Counted from the stretch's first letter, positions 1 to 9,017 are shown. The stretch is DNA of 22,110 nt from Nemertoderma westbladi (GCA_032718475.1 JAUCBJ010005623.1:1-22110), one strand, 5' to 3'. Made by a program: numbers and translations. Notes: a model not told the origin generated them from the letters alone.

Positions 1-934
1 ACCTTCGGGTAGCAGATAAGAGTAGCACCCACCCCTACCTTCGGGTAACAGATAGAAGGAGCGCCCACCCCTACCTTCGGGTAGCAGATAGGAGTAGCTC
101 CCACCCCTACCTTCAGGTAGCAGATAGGAGTAGCGCCCACCTCCTCCTATTGGATTGCAGATGTGTAGTGCCCATCCCTACCACCGGGTAGCAGATAGGA
201 GTAGCGCCCAACCCTACCTTCAGGCAGTAGATAGGAGTAGCGCCCACCCCTACCTTCGGGTACCAGATATGAGCAGCGCCCACCCCTACCTTCGGGTAGC
301 AGATAGCAGTAGCGACCACCCCGACCTTCAGGAATCAGATAGGAGTAGCGCCCACCCCTACCTTCGGGTAGCATATAGGGGTAGCGCCCACCCCTACTGT
401 ACCTTCGTGTAGAAGATAGGAGTAGAGCCCAACCCTACCTTCGGGTAGCAGATAGGAGTAGCGCCCACCCCTACCTTCGGGTAGCAGATAGGAGTTGCAC
501 CCACCCATATCTTCCGGTAGCAGATAGGAGTAGCGCCCATCCTTACCTTCGGGTAGCAGATAGGAGCTGCGCCCACCCCTACCTTCGGGTAGCAGATAGG
601 AGTAGCGCCCACACCTACCTTCGGGTAGCAGATAGGAGTAGCGCCCACCCCTACCTTTGGGTAGCAGATAGGAGTAGCGCCCACACCTACCTTCGGATAG
701 CAGATAGCAGTAGCGCCTACTCCAACATTTGGGAAGCAGATTGGAGCAGCGTCCACCCCTACCTTCGGGTAGCAGATAGGAGTAGCGCCCACCCCGACCT
801 TCAGGAATCAGGTAGGAGTAGCGCCCACCCCTACTGTACCTTCGTGTAGAAGATAGGAGTAGCGCCCACCCATACCATCGGGTAGCAGATAGGAGCAGCG
901 CTCACCCCTACCTTCCGGTAACTGATAGGAGTAG
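1..934. repeat. 36-bp minisatellite array, about 26 copies, cut by the left window edge
   Basis: Head-to-tail copies of a 36-bp unit starting ACCTTCGGGTAGCAGATAGG and ending GCGCCCACCCCT run from base 1 to about 934. Most copies differ by a few substitutions. Because 36 is a multiple of three, several frames on both strands stay open and give 12-residue peptide repeats (for example GVGATPICYPKV on the minus strand). I read these as a by-product of the period: no start context, splice site or flanking gene supports coding. A 5-bp insertion (TGTAC) occurs in two units, at about 397 and 834, and each lies near a variant unit with CAGGAATCAG. This points to a larger duplication of 12-13 units inside the array. 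Confidence 0.93.
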
Positions 935-1509
935 AATTATATATTATTAATAATAATCCAATGCCTAATAAAACTGCTTACCAGAGAAAATAAGAGGAAA
1001 ATTTTGTGAACTTCAACCGAGCATCTTCATCGCAATTGGGGTAACAGATGCGTAGTATACAACAATCGTGAGCTTTATGGACCCACCCACGTTGATTCCC
1101 ATGTTAGCGACAGCTCTGTTAGATTGCACTACTGGTGTTGTGGGTCTCTATATCTAAAAAAAAATAATTGAGGAGATTAAATTGGTGGTGAGCCTCTCAA
1201 GCCTGAAACACAATGGGTCAATTTATACTGTGTAGGCCTACATATTTCTTATAAAATGTTATGATCTTTATACAGTTTTAGGTTGTATTCATAAAAATAT
1301 ATAAAGTGAGTATATTTACAAAAATATGCAAATAATATATAAAATATACAAATAAAATAAAATTTATAAAAATATATTTACAGGGAGTGTAGCAGGAGTG
1401 TACAGGGATTTAATTTTAAAGCAATAGATATTTTAAGCATGAATTTATTTAAACAAATTTTTATTTTGTAGGTCTTGCAAATGATAATGATAACAACAAA
1501 CAAGTAATG
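935..1509. other. AT-rich non-coding stretch
   Basis: I see no gene here. The stretch is AT-rich, with short A/T runs around 935-960 and 1300-1380 and one TAGGCCTA palindrome at 1233-1240. Nothing resembles a known element. Confidence 0.6.
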
Positions 1510-2222
1510 CATATTACAGAACTTACATGGTTATTGGTTTTTATTGATTAAATGTAATTGGTGGATATTGTTACCTAACTATTCTTAAAAGGACATACTA
1601 TAATTTATTGTGAACTGTGGGGCGAGCGACGAAAGTAAGCAAGCTTAGCATACAGGTACCACTAACTCAATCGGTGTGTCTGTTGTTCTGTTGATCTGTG
1701 GGGCGAGCCACGAAGTGAGTGACCCTTAGAGTAGTGGTACCATTAATCAACCTGTGGGTCGAGCCACGGAGTGAGTGAGCCTTAGCGTAGTGGTACCATT
1801 AATCAACCTGTGGGGCGAGCCACGAAGTGAGTGAGCCTTAGCGTAGTGGTACCATTAATCAACCTGTCGTTCTTGTTCAATTTTAAACGTTAATAACTCG
1901 GCCAATCTTCGATGAAATCTATCCAAACTTGGTACACATGTTGTTTGGCAAAAGTTTAGACATTTTCCAAGTTGAATTTCCGTGTGGCCTTCGAGAAGCT
2001 AAGATAATAGCAGTTAATTAGTTAATTAAGTTGATTACGGTATTTTTTTGCAGTGTTCAATTTTGAACGTTAATAACTCGATCAATCCTCGATGAAATGT
2101 AACCAAACTTAGTACACAAATAGTCTGTCAAAAGTTTAGAAATTTTCCAAGTTGAATTTGCTTGGGGCCTTCGTGCAGCACCAGAGTAACTGTCTTACAG
2201 TTATAATAAATTTATTTATCCC
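1510..2222. repeat. Copy A of a 0.7-kb direct duplication
   Basis: This segment is repeated almost identically at 2854-3573, with only a few substitutions and an 8-bp length difference near the CCTGTCGTTC motif. It holds, in order, a unique leader, a degenerate unit at 1617, three 56-bp tandem units (1697-1864), and two diverged monomers beginning GTTCAATTTT at 1875 and 2055 (180-bp period). Each monomer carries AATAACTCG and a CCAAACTT.GTACACA box. It ends in GGGGCCTTCGTGCAGCACC followed by TTTATTTATCC. No open frame spans it. It looks like a non-autonomous repeat, not a gene. Confidence 0.9.
1697..1864. repeat. 56-bp tandem repeat, three units
   Basis: Three consecutive units begin TGTGGGGCGAGCCACG (or one-base variants) at 1697, 1753 and 1809 and end ATTAATCAACC. 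The same three-unit array is present in copy B (3041, 3097, 3153), so the tandem amplification preceded the larger duplication. The unit's opening GGGGCGAGCCACGAAG reappears at the arm of the inverted-repeat element near 20550. Confidence 0.9.
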
Positions 2223-2562
2223 CCCTGAGGTCTTTAAAATGCCTGAGTGTTTAAAGCTCATCTATCCCATCATAGTAGACATGTACCGTACAACAAGAGT
2301 CCCAGAAGAAATGAAAACAAATAAGTTGGTGCCACTTCCCAAGAAGGGCAACCTAACACTCTATGGTTCTTTTCGGGGAATCTCATTGATCTCGATTGCT
2401 GCAAAGCTATACAATAGAATTCTATTAAATCGCATCAGGGATCCCATTGAGAGACTGCTCCGTGGAAATCAGAATGGGTTCCGTAAAGGTGGTGGGACCA
2501 TGGAGCCCATTTTGGCACTTAGAAGGATAATTGAAGAGTTATCAAAAAAGAACGACAGGCAT
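2223..2562 (+). pseudogene. Non-LTR retrotransposon reverse-transcriptase fragment
   Basis: One plus-strand frame encodes the start of a LINE-type reverse transcriptase. Visible are the block around VPLPKKGN, then FRGISLIS, AAKLYNRILLNRI, and a GNQNGFRKGGGT segment followed by ILALRRIIEEL. These match the order of the N-terminal RT blocks in endonuclease-type non-LTR elements (possibly RTE/Nimb-like, from memory of the family pattern only). The similarity stops at about 2562, just before motif A, where sequence shared with 5064-5214 begins. The frame's last dozen codons therefore belong to another repeat. No catalytic aspartate, endonuclease or 3' end is present. It is a dead fragment of about 110 codons wedged between duplicated repeats. 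Confidence 0.8.
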
Positions 2563-2714
2563 CAGATTAAAAGGGCTGAACACGTACTGTACCCCTTTCT
2601 TTAATTGATTGGTGGTGTGGGTAAATTTCTCAAATACTGATTTTGTGATACAGTCGCTCAGTTTTAATTTGTATCTCATAACTGGGCCTCGTGCTGCGCG
2701 AAGGCCTCACGAAC
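2563..2714. repeat. 150-bp dispersed repeat, copy 1
   Basis: This stretch is about 90% identical by eye to 5064-5214, from CAGATTAAAAGGGCTGAACA to the GGCCTCGTGCTGCGCGAAGG hairpin-like end (2685-2704). Its left boundary is where the RT fragment is cut off. Confidence 0.85.
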
Positions 2715-2853
2715 GTGTCGTTCTGTCGCTTTTTTTGCAGTGTTCAATTTAAACGTTAATAACTCGGCCAATCTTCGATGAAATCTATCCAAACTTGGTA
2801 CACATGTTGTTTAGCAAAAGTTTAGAAATTCTCCAAGTTGAATTTTCGTGTGT
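2715..2853. repeat. Extra monomer of the AATAACTCGG repeat family
   Basis: A T-run ending in GCAG leads into GTTCAATTTAAACG at 2742 and the same AATAACTCGGCC, CCAAACTTGGTACACATG and CAAAAGTTTAG boxes found in copies A and B. The monomer runs directly into the start of copy B. Confidence 0.8.
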
Positions 2854-3573
2854 CATATTACAGAACTTACATGGTTATTGGTTTTTATTGATTAAATGTA
2901 ATTGGTGGATATTGTTACGTAACTATTCTTAAAAGGACATACTATAATTTATTGTGAACTGTGGGGCGAGCGACGAAAGTAAGCAAGCTTAGCATACAGG
3001 TACCACTAACTCAATCGGTGTGTCTGTTGTTCTGTTGATCTGTGGGGCGAGCCACGAAGTGAGTGAGCCTTAGCGTAGTGGTACCATTAATGAACCTGTG
3101 GGGCGAGCCACGGAGTGAGTGAGCCTTAGCGTAGTGGTACCATTAATCAACCTGTGGGGCGAGCCACGAAGTGAGTGAGCCTTAGCGTAGTGGTACCATT
3201 AATCAACCTGTCGTTCTGTCGTTCTTGTTCAATTGTAAACGTTAATAACTCGGCCAATCTTCGATGAAATCTATCCAAACTTGGTACACATGTTGTTTGG
3301 CAAAAGTTTAGACATTTTCCAAGTTGAATTTCCGTGTGGCCTTCGAGAAGCTAAGATAATAGCAGTTAATTAGTTAATTAAGTTGATTACGCTATTTTTT
3401 TGCAGTGTTCAATTTTGAACGTTAATAACTCGATCAATCCTCGATGAAATGTAACCAAACTTGGTACACAAATAGTCTGTCAAAAGTTTAGAAATTTCCC
3501 AAGTTGAATTTGCTTGGGGCCTTCGTGCAGCACCAGAGTAACTGTCTTACAGTTATAATAAATTTATTTATCC
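2854..3573. repeat. Copy B of the 0.7-kb direct duplication
   Basis: Near-identical to 1510-2222, in the same orientation and ending at the same TTTATTTATCC. Its 56-bp units start at 3041, 3097 and 3153, and its two monomers start at 3227 and 3407 (again 180 bp apart). It has 8 extra bases (a GTTCTGTC duplication) near 3213. The very low divergence suggests a recent segmental event or recent mobilisation. Confidence 0.9.
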
Positions 3574-4619
3574 AAAATTATAACGCTTGACATCAGCAGG
3601 TTGCTAGGAGACTAAATCAGCTGGGAATCTAGCAAATTAGAAATTACAGTACTGCAGTAATACCATTGTGGCCTGTCTGCCTGTACCGGTACTATACTCA
3701 ATGTTAATCCCTGAATTAGGAATCCTGCAATCAGACAATACAGCAATACTGCAATACCATACTATATTCGGTGTTTTACGGTACTGGCTGACTGGTACCG
3801 CAGAACCGGTGCAGTGATTAGAGATCACGTATACTGGTAGCCTACAGGACAGGCCTAATTCTGTAGGCCCTAATTAGCCATGCTGCCATGCTATGCACTG
3901 CAGTGCGGAATCCGGGGTGCTGGACTGCGGTCCTGAATTAGATTAGAGGGTCCGTTGGCGCTGTACCGCCCTACTACTGTCAGTGTCAGACTGTAGAACC
4001 GGACTGGTAGCAACTGCCAACTACAGAACTACCGGTACGGTACCGGTACTGAACTACGGCAGAAAATGAATTTCTTCGTTTGCGGTTTCTACTCTTGTTA
4101 ACGGTTAAATATATTAATTAAAGACTATGTATTGGTACGACCGACGGCACCGGCAACTGGTATAATCAGATGTAGATGTACATACCAATCTGCCAATACA
4201 ACAATAGCAATAGGCCTACCCCTACCAACCATCCATCGAATCGGCAACTGCAACAATGGAAGTTATGCGGACTAACCAGCTGACCGGCATTCTAAGATCA
4301 GGTACCCACCCACTACCAGAGTCTACCCAGCTGCCCAGAAAAGTGTTGGAATTGAAATCAAACAACTCACCACCAAGGCCACCTCTGTCTGTTGACCTCG
4401 ACTTTCGGTATCGCTGCCGCTATGGGCAAACTGGACTAACCGTAACCAAGGATGAAATAATCCGGTTTTTTTATCTCACTCTGCCATCACCCAGTGCCCG
4501 GCGGTGTTGAAATTGACACGCATTGTACAAGCAGTAGGCCTATTGCTCAGAGTTTCCGGCTGGTCGGGTGCAACTACTGCATCTACATTGCCACACTAAA
4601 ACTCGGGCTCATGAGGAAT
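3574..4619. other. Gene-poor region rich in ACCGGTAC and TACTG motifs
   Basis: The stretch 3640-4260 is dense in short related words such as GTACCGG, ACCGGTA and TACTGCAGTA, giving many small palindromes. Two short overlapping plus-strand frames (4256-4510 and 4494-4688) show no recognisable domain, splice pattern or codon bias, and I do not call them genes. TAGGCCTA occurs at 4211 and 4535. Confidence 0.5.
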
Positions 4620-4975
4620 GAGTGCTGCGTAGACTATATTCCTATAAACCAAAACCATACCTGGCTTCGCCTATTGAACGCATTATAAAGATCGTCAGTC
4701 TTCGTTTAGGAAAGATATTTAAATACGAAACAGGATGAGCACAACGAGACTTATAATGAAGACGAGTACTGCGTTGGCTATTATTATTATATAAACCACC
4801 TGGATTCACATATTGAACGCATCCCTTGTTATTATTATTATAAAGATCGTCAGCCTGCGTTTAAGAAATATATTTAAATACAAAACAGGACGAACTCAAC
4901 GAGGCTTATAATGAAGACGAGTACTGCGTTTATTATATTCCTATAAACCACATGGCTTCGCATATTGAACATGTG
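4620..4975. repeat. About 155-bp tandem repeat, a little over two copies
   Basis: The order CTGCGT, CTATAAACCA, ATTGAACGCAT, ATAAAGATCGTCAG, TTTAAATAC, AATGAAGACGAGTACTGCGT recurs. ATAAAGATCGTCAG is at 4684 and 4840, and TACTGCGTT is at 4767 and 4922, a period of 155-156 bp. A third partial copy ends at about 4975. (TTA)n runs lie at 4780 and 4830. No coding frame is kept between copies. Confidence 0.85.
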
Positions 4976-5063
4976 ATTGGAAATAAGTTTATGCTACCCT
5001 TCCGCCCCATGGGTGGTAGATGTCGCGCTTATGTATTGGTTGGTAGGAAGGGGAGGGGGGGTG

Positions 5064-5214
5064 CAGATTAAAAGGGCTGAACACGTACTGTCCCCTTTCT
5101 TTGATTGATTGTTGGTATGGTTAAATTTCTCAAATACTGATTTTGTGATACAGTCGCTCAATTTTAATTTGTATCTCATAACTGGGCCTCGTCCTGCGCA
5201 AAGGCCCCACAAAC
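5064..5214. repeat. 150-bp dispersed repeat, copy 2
   Basis: Second copy of the 2563-2714 repeat, same orientation, ending in CTCGTCCTGCGCAAAGGCCCC. Here it follows a G-rich stretch (5050-5061) and not an RT fragment. This shows that the repeat is an independent unit. Confidence 0.85.
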
Positions 5215-5313
5215 ATGTATGTTATTTGCATACATTGGTGGATTATGTTGATAGAATTATACATTTTTGGTTGTAGGCCTACTGTATGTCTAAACTATAT
5301 CATCATATTATAT

Positions 5314-5410
5314 ACACTTATATAAACATGCAGTCTCCACAGTATTAATGTTGGCATTAATGTAGCCAACACACTGTGTACCTAACAGTCATTCAGCAGT
5401 AAATTAGAAG
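5314..5410. repeat. 97-bp direct repeat, copy 1
   Basis: From ACACTTATATAAACATGCAG to AAATTAGAAG this matches 6252-6348 with only a few changes, at a spacing of exactly 938 bp. It includes a TTGGCATTAATGTAGCCAAC inverted repeat. Confidence 0.88.
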
Positions 5411-6251
5411 AGTGAGTAACTTGTAGATTTTCCATAGGATGCATTGGGAAGAGTTATTCAGCTGAGGCAGTAATAGATTGCAAACTAAACTAACCAGTTG
5501 GCAGCCTCATCGATTTACACTAAGCCTGTGTAGAACCACAAACTAAACCAACCAGTTAATGTTTGCTTTGTCAGAGAGTGGTAGAGGGCCTAAACAAACA
5601 GTATGGGTGTACTAAGTACAATAATCTTGCCTTTGATTATAGCCTACTTAGTAAAACTTATGGCAACCAACACGTTTTACTATGACTGTGTATTACAATT
5701 CTGACATTATTAAGCCATATTTCATCATGAACACCAGCTGATATTTTACCATTGCAACCATAACAATGTCAAAAAACTAAATATATCGAATATCACACAT
5801 AGAATCGATCTGAAATTTTGTAACGCGATTATGAACCACCAAAGCAATGTACTTGCAAAATTTCATCAAAATAGCCAGGCAGGAAGTGCCTGAACCTGGA
5901 TAATTACCAGTCAGTCAGTCAGTGTTATATATCCTGAGATTTTTACAGAAAGTATCCCTGAGATTTTTACAGTAAGTATCCCGCTGTCAAGTGGGCTCCT
6001 AATAATTACATTAACTAGAGACGGCGTCAAGACGCCATTAAGCAAATTGGAAGTCATGAATCAAATGTAAATTCCATCAACAATGTTTACATGTCAGAAG
6101 GTAAGTGTTATTTACCTATGGTCAAAGAGATATCCCACTCTGTAACTTGGCAATTGCTCAAATCCATTCACCTGAATGGCACAGTAGAGTAAACTATTCA
6201 AACTATAATGTTACCCTATGGAGAATCATTATTATGTGGCTGATTAAACAT
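5411..6251. other. Gene-free stretch between the 97-bp direct repeats
   Basis: I see no gene. Two related 30-bp words, ACAAACTAAACCAACCAGTT and CAAACTAAACTAACCAGTTG, lie near 5537 and 5479. A (CAGT)n run is at about 5908-5924. A 24-bp tandem pair starting CCTGAGATTTTTACAG occupies 5933-5956 and 5957-5980. The segment bounded by the direct repeats could be the inside of a small element, but no coding, PBS or polypurine tract is evident. Confidence 0.5.
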
Positions 6252-6348
6252 ACACTTTTATAAACATACAATCTCCACAGTATTAATGTTGGCATTAATG
6301 TAGCCAACACACTGTGTACCTAACAGTCATTCAGCAGTAAATTAGAAG
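6252..6348. repeat. 97-bp direct repeat, copy 2, abutting the BEL/Pao remnant
   Basis: Second copy of 5314-5410. It ends within a few bases of where the gag-like frame becomes recognisable (about 6341-6350), so it marks the 5' truncation point of the retroelement, or belongs to its leader. Confidence 0.85.
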
Positions 6349-7042
6349 TGTCAGTATCAAAGCCTTTGTCAACAAAGTAGAGAAGACATTGATAGTTTTA
6401 AAGATGCTAGAAGCACCATACGAACTTAATGCTTCAAGTAACATCACAAGCATAGCGCAGGCACTGCCGATATGGTTGAGGAATAAATGGAGGAAGATCG
6501 CTTTCTCCACTTGAGAAAAGAAGGGTGCGGAGCCAGGGTTGGAAGAGATGTCGAACTTAATTAACTAAGAAGCCGAGTTGATAACGGATCCAGTGTACAG
6601 GGAGGAGAGTCTGGGGAAGGTACCGAAAGCGGAATATAGCCGACCTAAACTGGAACACAGTGCTGCAGATGCACTTAAGAGAGTGAGGCAATTGTTGCCA
6701 TATGCAACCGTTGTGGGGACTTCAAGTCCACAGAACAACCGTGGTGGCTATGGAGGAAACAACACCCCTGATGCGGGTAGGTGCAACCAAAACAACAAAC
6801 CATCCGACTCGGACCTGGATGAAATATGCAAGACGCTATACAGAGAGCGTTATAATCCAACCTACAGGTGCCAGCTACATAGAAAGCATGTGCATATATG
6901 GGAGCCGACGCATAAGACCATCGATTGCGACCAGTGGCAGGCACTGCTGAAAGAAGATCGACTAGCCTATACAGGGAGATTTGGGTTATGCCACAGATGC
7001 GCAGAGAGAGGACATTAGAAGGATAGGTGTCGAGAGAACCCA
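6341..7042 (+). pseudogene. BEL/Pao-type gag remnant with CCHC zinc knuckle, degenerate
   Basis: One frame (phase of 6578) reads through a gag-like protein typical of Pao/BEL elements. A helical N-terminal part includes AFVNKVEKTL and APYELNAS, followed by IAQALPIWLRNKWRKIAF. A charged linker then leads to a CCHC nucleocapsid knuckle with Cys at 6989 and 6998, His at 7013 and Cys at 7028. Stops lie in frame at 6512 (TGA), 6566 (TAA) and 7016 (TAG); the last falls inside the knuckle. The 5' end is missing: the frame meets a stop at 6338 and sequence of the 97-bp repeat. Gag would form the intracellular particle of the element. The multiple stops make this an inactive copy. Family assignment rests on the overall pattern with the downstream protease. 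Confidence 0.8.
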
Positions 7043-7045
7043 CCA

Positions 7046-7327
7046 ATGTACACTGAGACTGATGGAACTGGAGGCCAAATGATGGCAATGAGCACCATGG
7101 GAGCAAGGAGGAAGGGAACGGTACTACTCGGAGTAGTACCAGTGAGAATAATTGGAGAAAATGGGCTATCAGTTACAACTCTAATGTTGGTCGATAGTGG
7201 AGCAGCGTTCACGCTAACGGAGAGTTGGGTGGCCGAGAAGATAGGGTTGGAGACCAGGCCAAGTAAGATGGCGGATGGAGATATCGAGCAAAAACGTGTT
7301 GATGAAGATGAGGACGGGATGGTGTGA
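7046..7327 (+). pseudogene. BEL/Pao retropepsin (protease) remnant
   Basis: In the same frame as the gag remnant, a hydrophobic strand (TVLLGVVPVRII) is followed by LMLVDSGAAFTLTESW. The D-S-G active-site triad of an aspartic retropepsin has its Asp codon at 7193-7195. In BEL/Pao elements this domain follows the knuckles and cuts the Gag-Pol precursor. The order and spacing here fit that. The frame stops at 7325 (TGA). A better continuation lies in another frame from about 7320 (ITPGCDYGATIEPI), so a one-base frameshift is likely at about 7320. Confidence 0.8.
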
Positions 7328-7348
7328 AATTGGAGCAATAACACCAGG

Positions 7349-7660
7349 GTGCGACTATGGGGCTACCATCGAACCCATCCAAATAATAGTCAAATTATTT
7401 TTTTAATTAATTTATTATTATTACAAATAATCAACGCCAGGCAACCTACAAAGATCGAGATCGAACAATACCAGTACCTGGACGGCATCGACTTCTCCAT
7501 ACCTGAACTAGATATCCCGAAAGTGTCTCTCATCGTCAGCATGGACTGTCCGACGGCCCATGAGAGGCTGCAAACCATCTTCAGCAACGATGAAGAGAGA
7601 GACCCGGTGGCCATTATAACACCATTCGGATGGAGGCTCACTGGCTCAGTGGCCCAATAA
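7349..7660 (+). pseudogene. BEL/Pao post-protease segment with AT-rich insertion
   Basis: The frame returns to that of gag and ends at 7658 (TAA). Its last part, from YLDGIDFSIPELDIPKVSLI through SMDCPTA to AIITPFGWRLTGSV, matches the conserved block between protease and reverse transcriptase in BEL/Pao polyproteins, where a short 'IGxDxP...TxxGWxLxGP' pattern is usual. At about 7388-7430 an AT-only stretch (TTTTTTTAATTAATTTATTA) interrupts the coding sequence and looks like a microsatellite-type insertion. Reverse transcriptase should follow but does not. Confidence 0.72.
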
Positions 7661-8571
7661 AGACGAGGATCCCATTTAGCGTGTCCGAATCCTCAGGATG
7701 CATGCTGTCCAGTACCATTGAGGACATAGAGGAGAAACCAAAGATGGGCGATGGGGAGGCCCCATATGGGAAGCAGCCCGAGCAGAAGTCAAGGACGGGC
7801 GATGGGGAAGTCCCATATGAGAAGCGGCCCGGGGAAGGATACCAGAAGACAGGGGCGGGTATTGATCTGGATCCATGTACAGTGGAAAGTGTGGAGGATG
7901 AGTCCAGAGAAAGACCATCAGTAGAGGAGACAGGATGAGAAGTAACAGCAAGGGAGTGGGTGGAGGAGAATGGGTTCGACACACAGGACCTAGAGGCGAT
8001 GGGGTGGAACAAAGATGTTCATGGCGAGTATCGGTATGAGGATGGAGAAGAGTGGATGGCGAGATATCCGGAGAGATGTCCGGAAGAGACGCCGGTCCAA
8101 TTAAGAAGCATACTGATACTGAGGAGGTCGAATAAGAAGACAAGGTGGAAAGGGAGAGGAAGTAAGAAGGTTAATCCAAAGGGATAAGAGCCAATTACGA
8201 AGGGTGACAAAGTAAACAGGAAAGTTAGAGGAGACGTGCTGGCAGAGTGCAAGGGGGCATTAAATGGTAAATTATGCGTACCGAAGGATGACCAAGGGTC
8301 ATCAGGGACTTTAACGCCGGTGCACATATTGAGGTGGAGGCCAGCAGAGGTGGCATGTACCAGTGAGGATGAGATGAAGGGCGGCATTCTACCGCCAAGT
8401 GACGACAAGATGAAGTATGGCATTTTGCCACCAGGGGACGATGAGGAATTCTGTGAGGTGGCGGGAAGACCCGATCATAGGGTGAAGGAGAAGGGAAAGT
8501 CAGATCCAAGAGATTTGGAATTGACAAGGAGAGTGGGTCAAAGAATAAGAGGACCTACAGGGGGGCAGTAG
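7630..8571 (+). pseudogene. Unrecognised 310-codon frame where BEL/Pao RT-integrase would be
   Basis: A single frame (phase of 7630) is open from 7630 to the stop at 8569 except for TGA at 7936 and TAA at 8185. That is far more open than expected by chance, so it was probably coding. It overlaps the previous segment by 31 bp in another phase. The first part (LSSTIEDIEEKPKMG) could be a shifted relic of the linker before RT. The rest is charged and repetitive: a GDGEAPYGKQPEQKSRT / GDGEVPYEKRPGEG pair, a tryptophan-containing block EWVEENGFDTQDLEAMGW, a basic RRSNKKTRWKGRGSKK stretch, and the pair GILPPSDDKMKYGILPPGDD. I see no RT, RNase H, integrase or envelope motif. The plus strand is strongly purine-rich. 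Function unknown. Confidence 0.5.
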
Positions 8572-8660
8572 TGGGAGAGTTGCCTGCTGGAAGAATCGCC
8601 CTTAGGTCAATGAGACGTCCAACAAATTGGACTGAGGGGGGTGGGAATGAGGGTTATACA
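8572..8660 (+). other. Possible pol 3' tail and polypurine tract of the BEL/Pao remnant
   Basis: A short basic stretch (GRIALRSMRRPTNW) is readable up to the stop at 8663, in a different phase from the preceding frame. The run GAGGGGGGTGGGAATGAGGG at 8634-8653 is a plausible polypurine tract for plus-strand priming. If so, the 3' LTR begins close to 8642. No matching 5' LTR exists in the window to confirm this. Confidence 0.4.
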
Positions 8661-8661
8661 G

Positions 8662-8750
8662 GCTGACCAGTAAAGAGAAATATGAAGTGATAGACCTCAT
8701 TACAGTTAGGGCTCAACAGAAGCTTCGGCTTCGGTTCGGTTCGGGCCGTA
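8662..8750 (+). repeat. Left arm of a 1.3-kb inverted repeat
   Basis: Bases from GCTGACCAGTAAAGAGAAAT through TTAGGGCTCAACAGAAGCTT to CGGGCCG are the reverse complement of 9869-9955. The first 67 bases (8662-8728) match 9889-9955 almost perfectly. After that the left arm has one extra CTTCGG. Weak similarity continues outward into GGGTTATACAG. In this orientation the arm also reads as a short peptide (LTSKEKYEVIDLITV). Confidence 0.9.
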
Positions 8751-8799
8751 AAATTCAGTCCAAAAATAAAATATAAAAATAATATAAAAAATAATATTT

Positions 8800-9014
8800 A
8801 GGAGTAGCTAGTTATAATTACGTACATCCGCTGGGTACAAATGTACAATACATATATAGTACATAACACATGTACTATCATATGGTACGAACGTACCAAT
8901 GTACATAATAGGAGTAGCTAGTTACAATTATGTACGTTTGATGGGTACAAAATGTACAATACATGCGTAGTATACACGTACTAACGTATGGTACGAACAT
9001 ACCAACGTACATAA
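8800..9014. repeat. 110-bp tandem duplication
   Basis: Two consecutive copies begin AGGAGTAGCTAGTTA at 8800 and 8910, each ending in GTACATAAT. They are rich in GTAC words and differ by scattered substitutions and small gaps. They lie between the left inverted arm and the 33-bp minisatellite. Confidence 0.88.
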
Positions 9015-9017
9015 TTT

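Noticed and set aside
113-792. Open frames on both strands through the 36-bp array as a repeat-protein gene
   Set aside because: Several frames are open at once because the period is a multiple of three. No start context, splice sites or frame preference is visible.
1-934. CRISPR-like array (36-bp regular repeat)
   Set aside because: The units are contiguous with no spacers, the copies are diverged, and the setting is eukaryotic. It is a minisatellite.
3637-3828. Minus-strand 63-codon frame
   Set aside because: Lies in ACCGGTAC-rich low-complexity sequence with no recognisable protein features.
4256-4688. Two short overlapping plus-strand frames
   Set aside because: No domain, no codon pattern and no supporting signals. 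The length is within chance.
6675-8527. Series of minus-strand frames opposite the BEL/Pao remnant
   Set aside because: They are mirror frames of a purine-rich coding strand. The plus strand carries the CCHC knuckle and DSG protease motifs.
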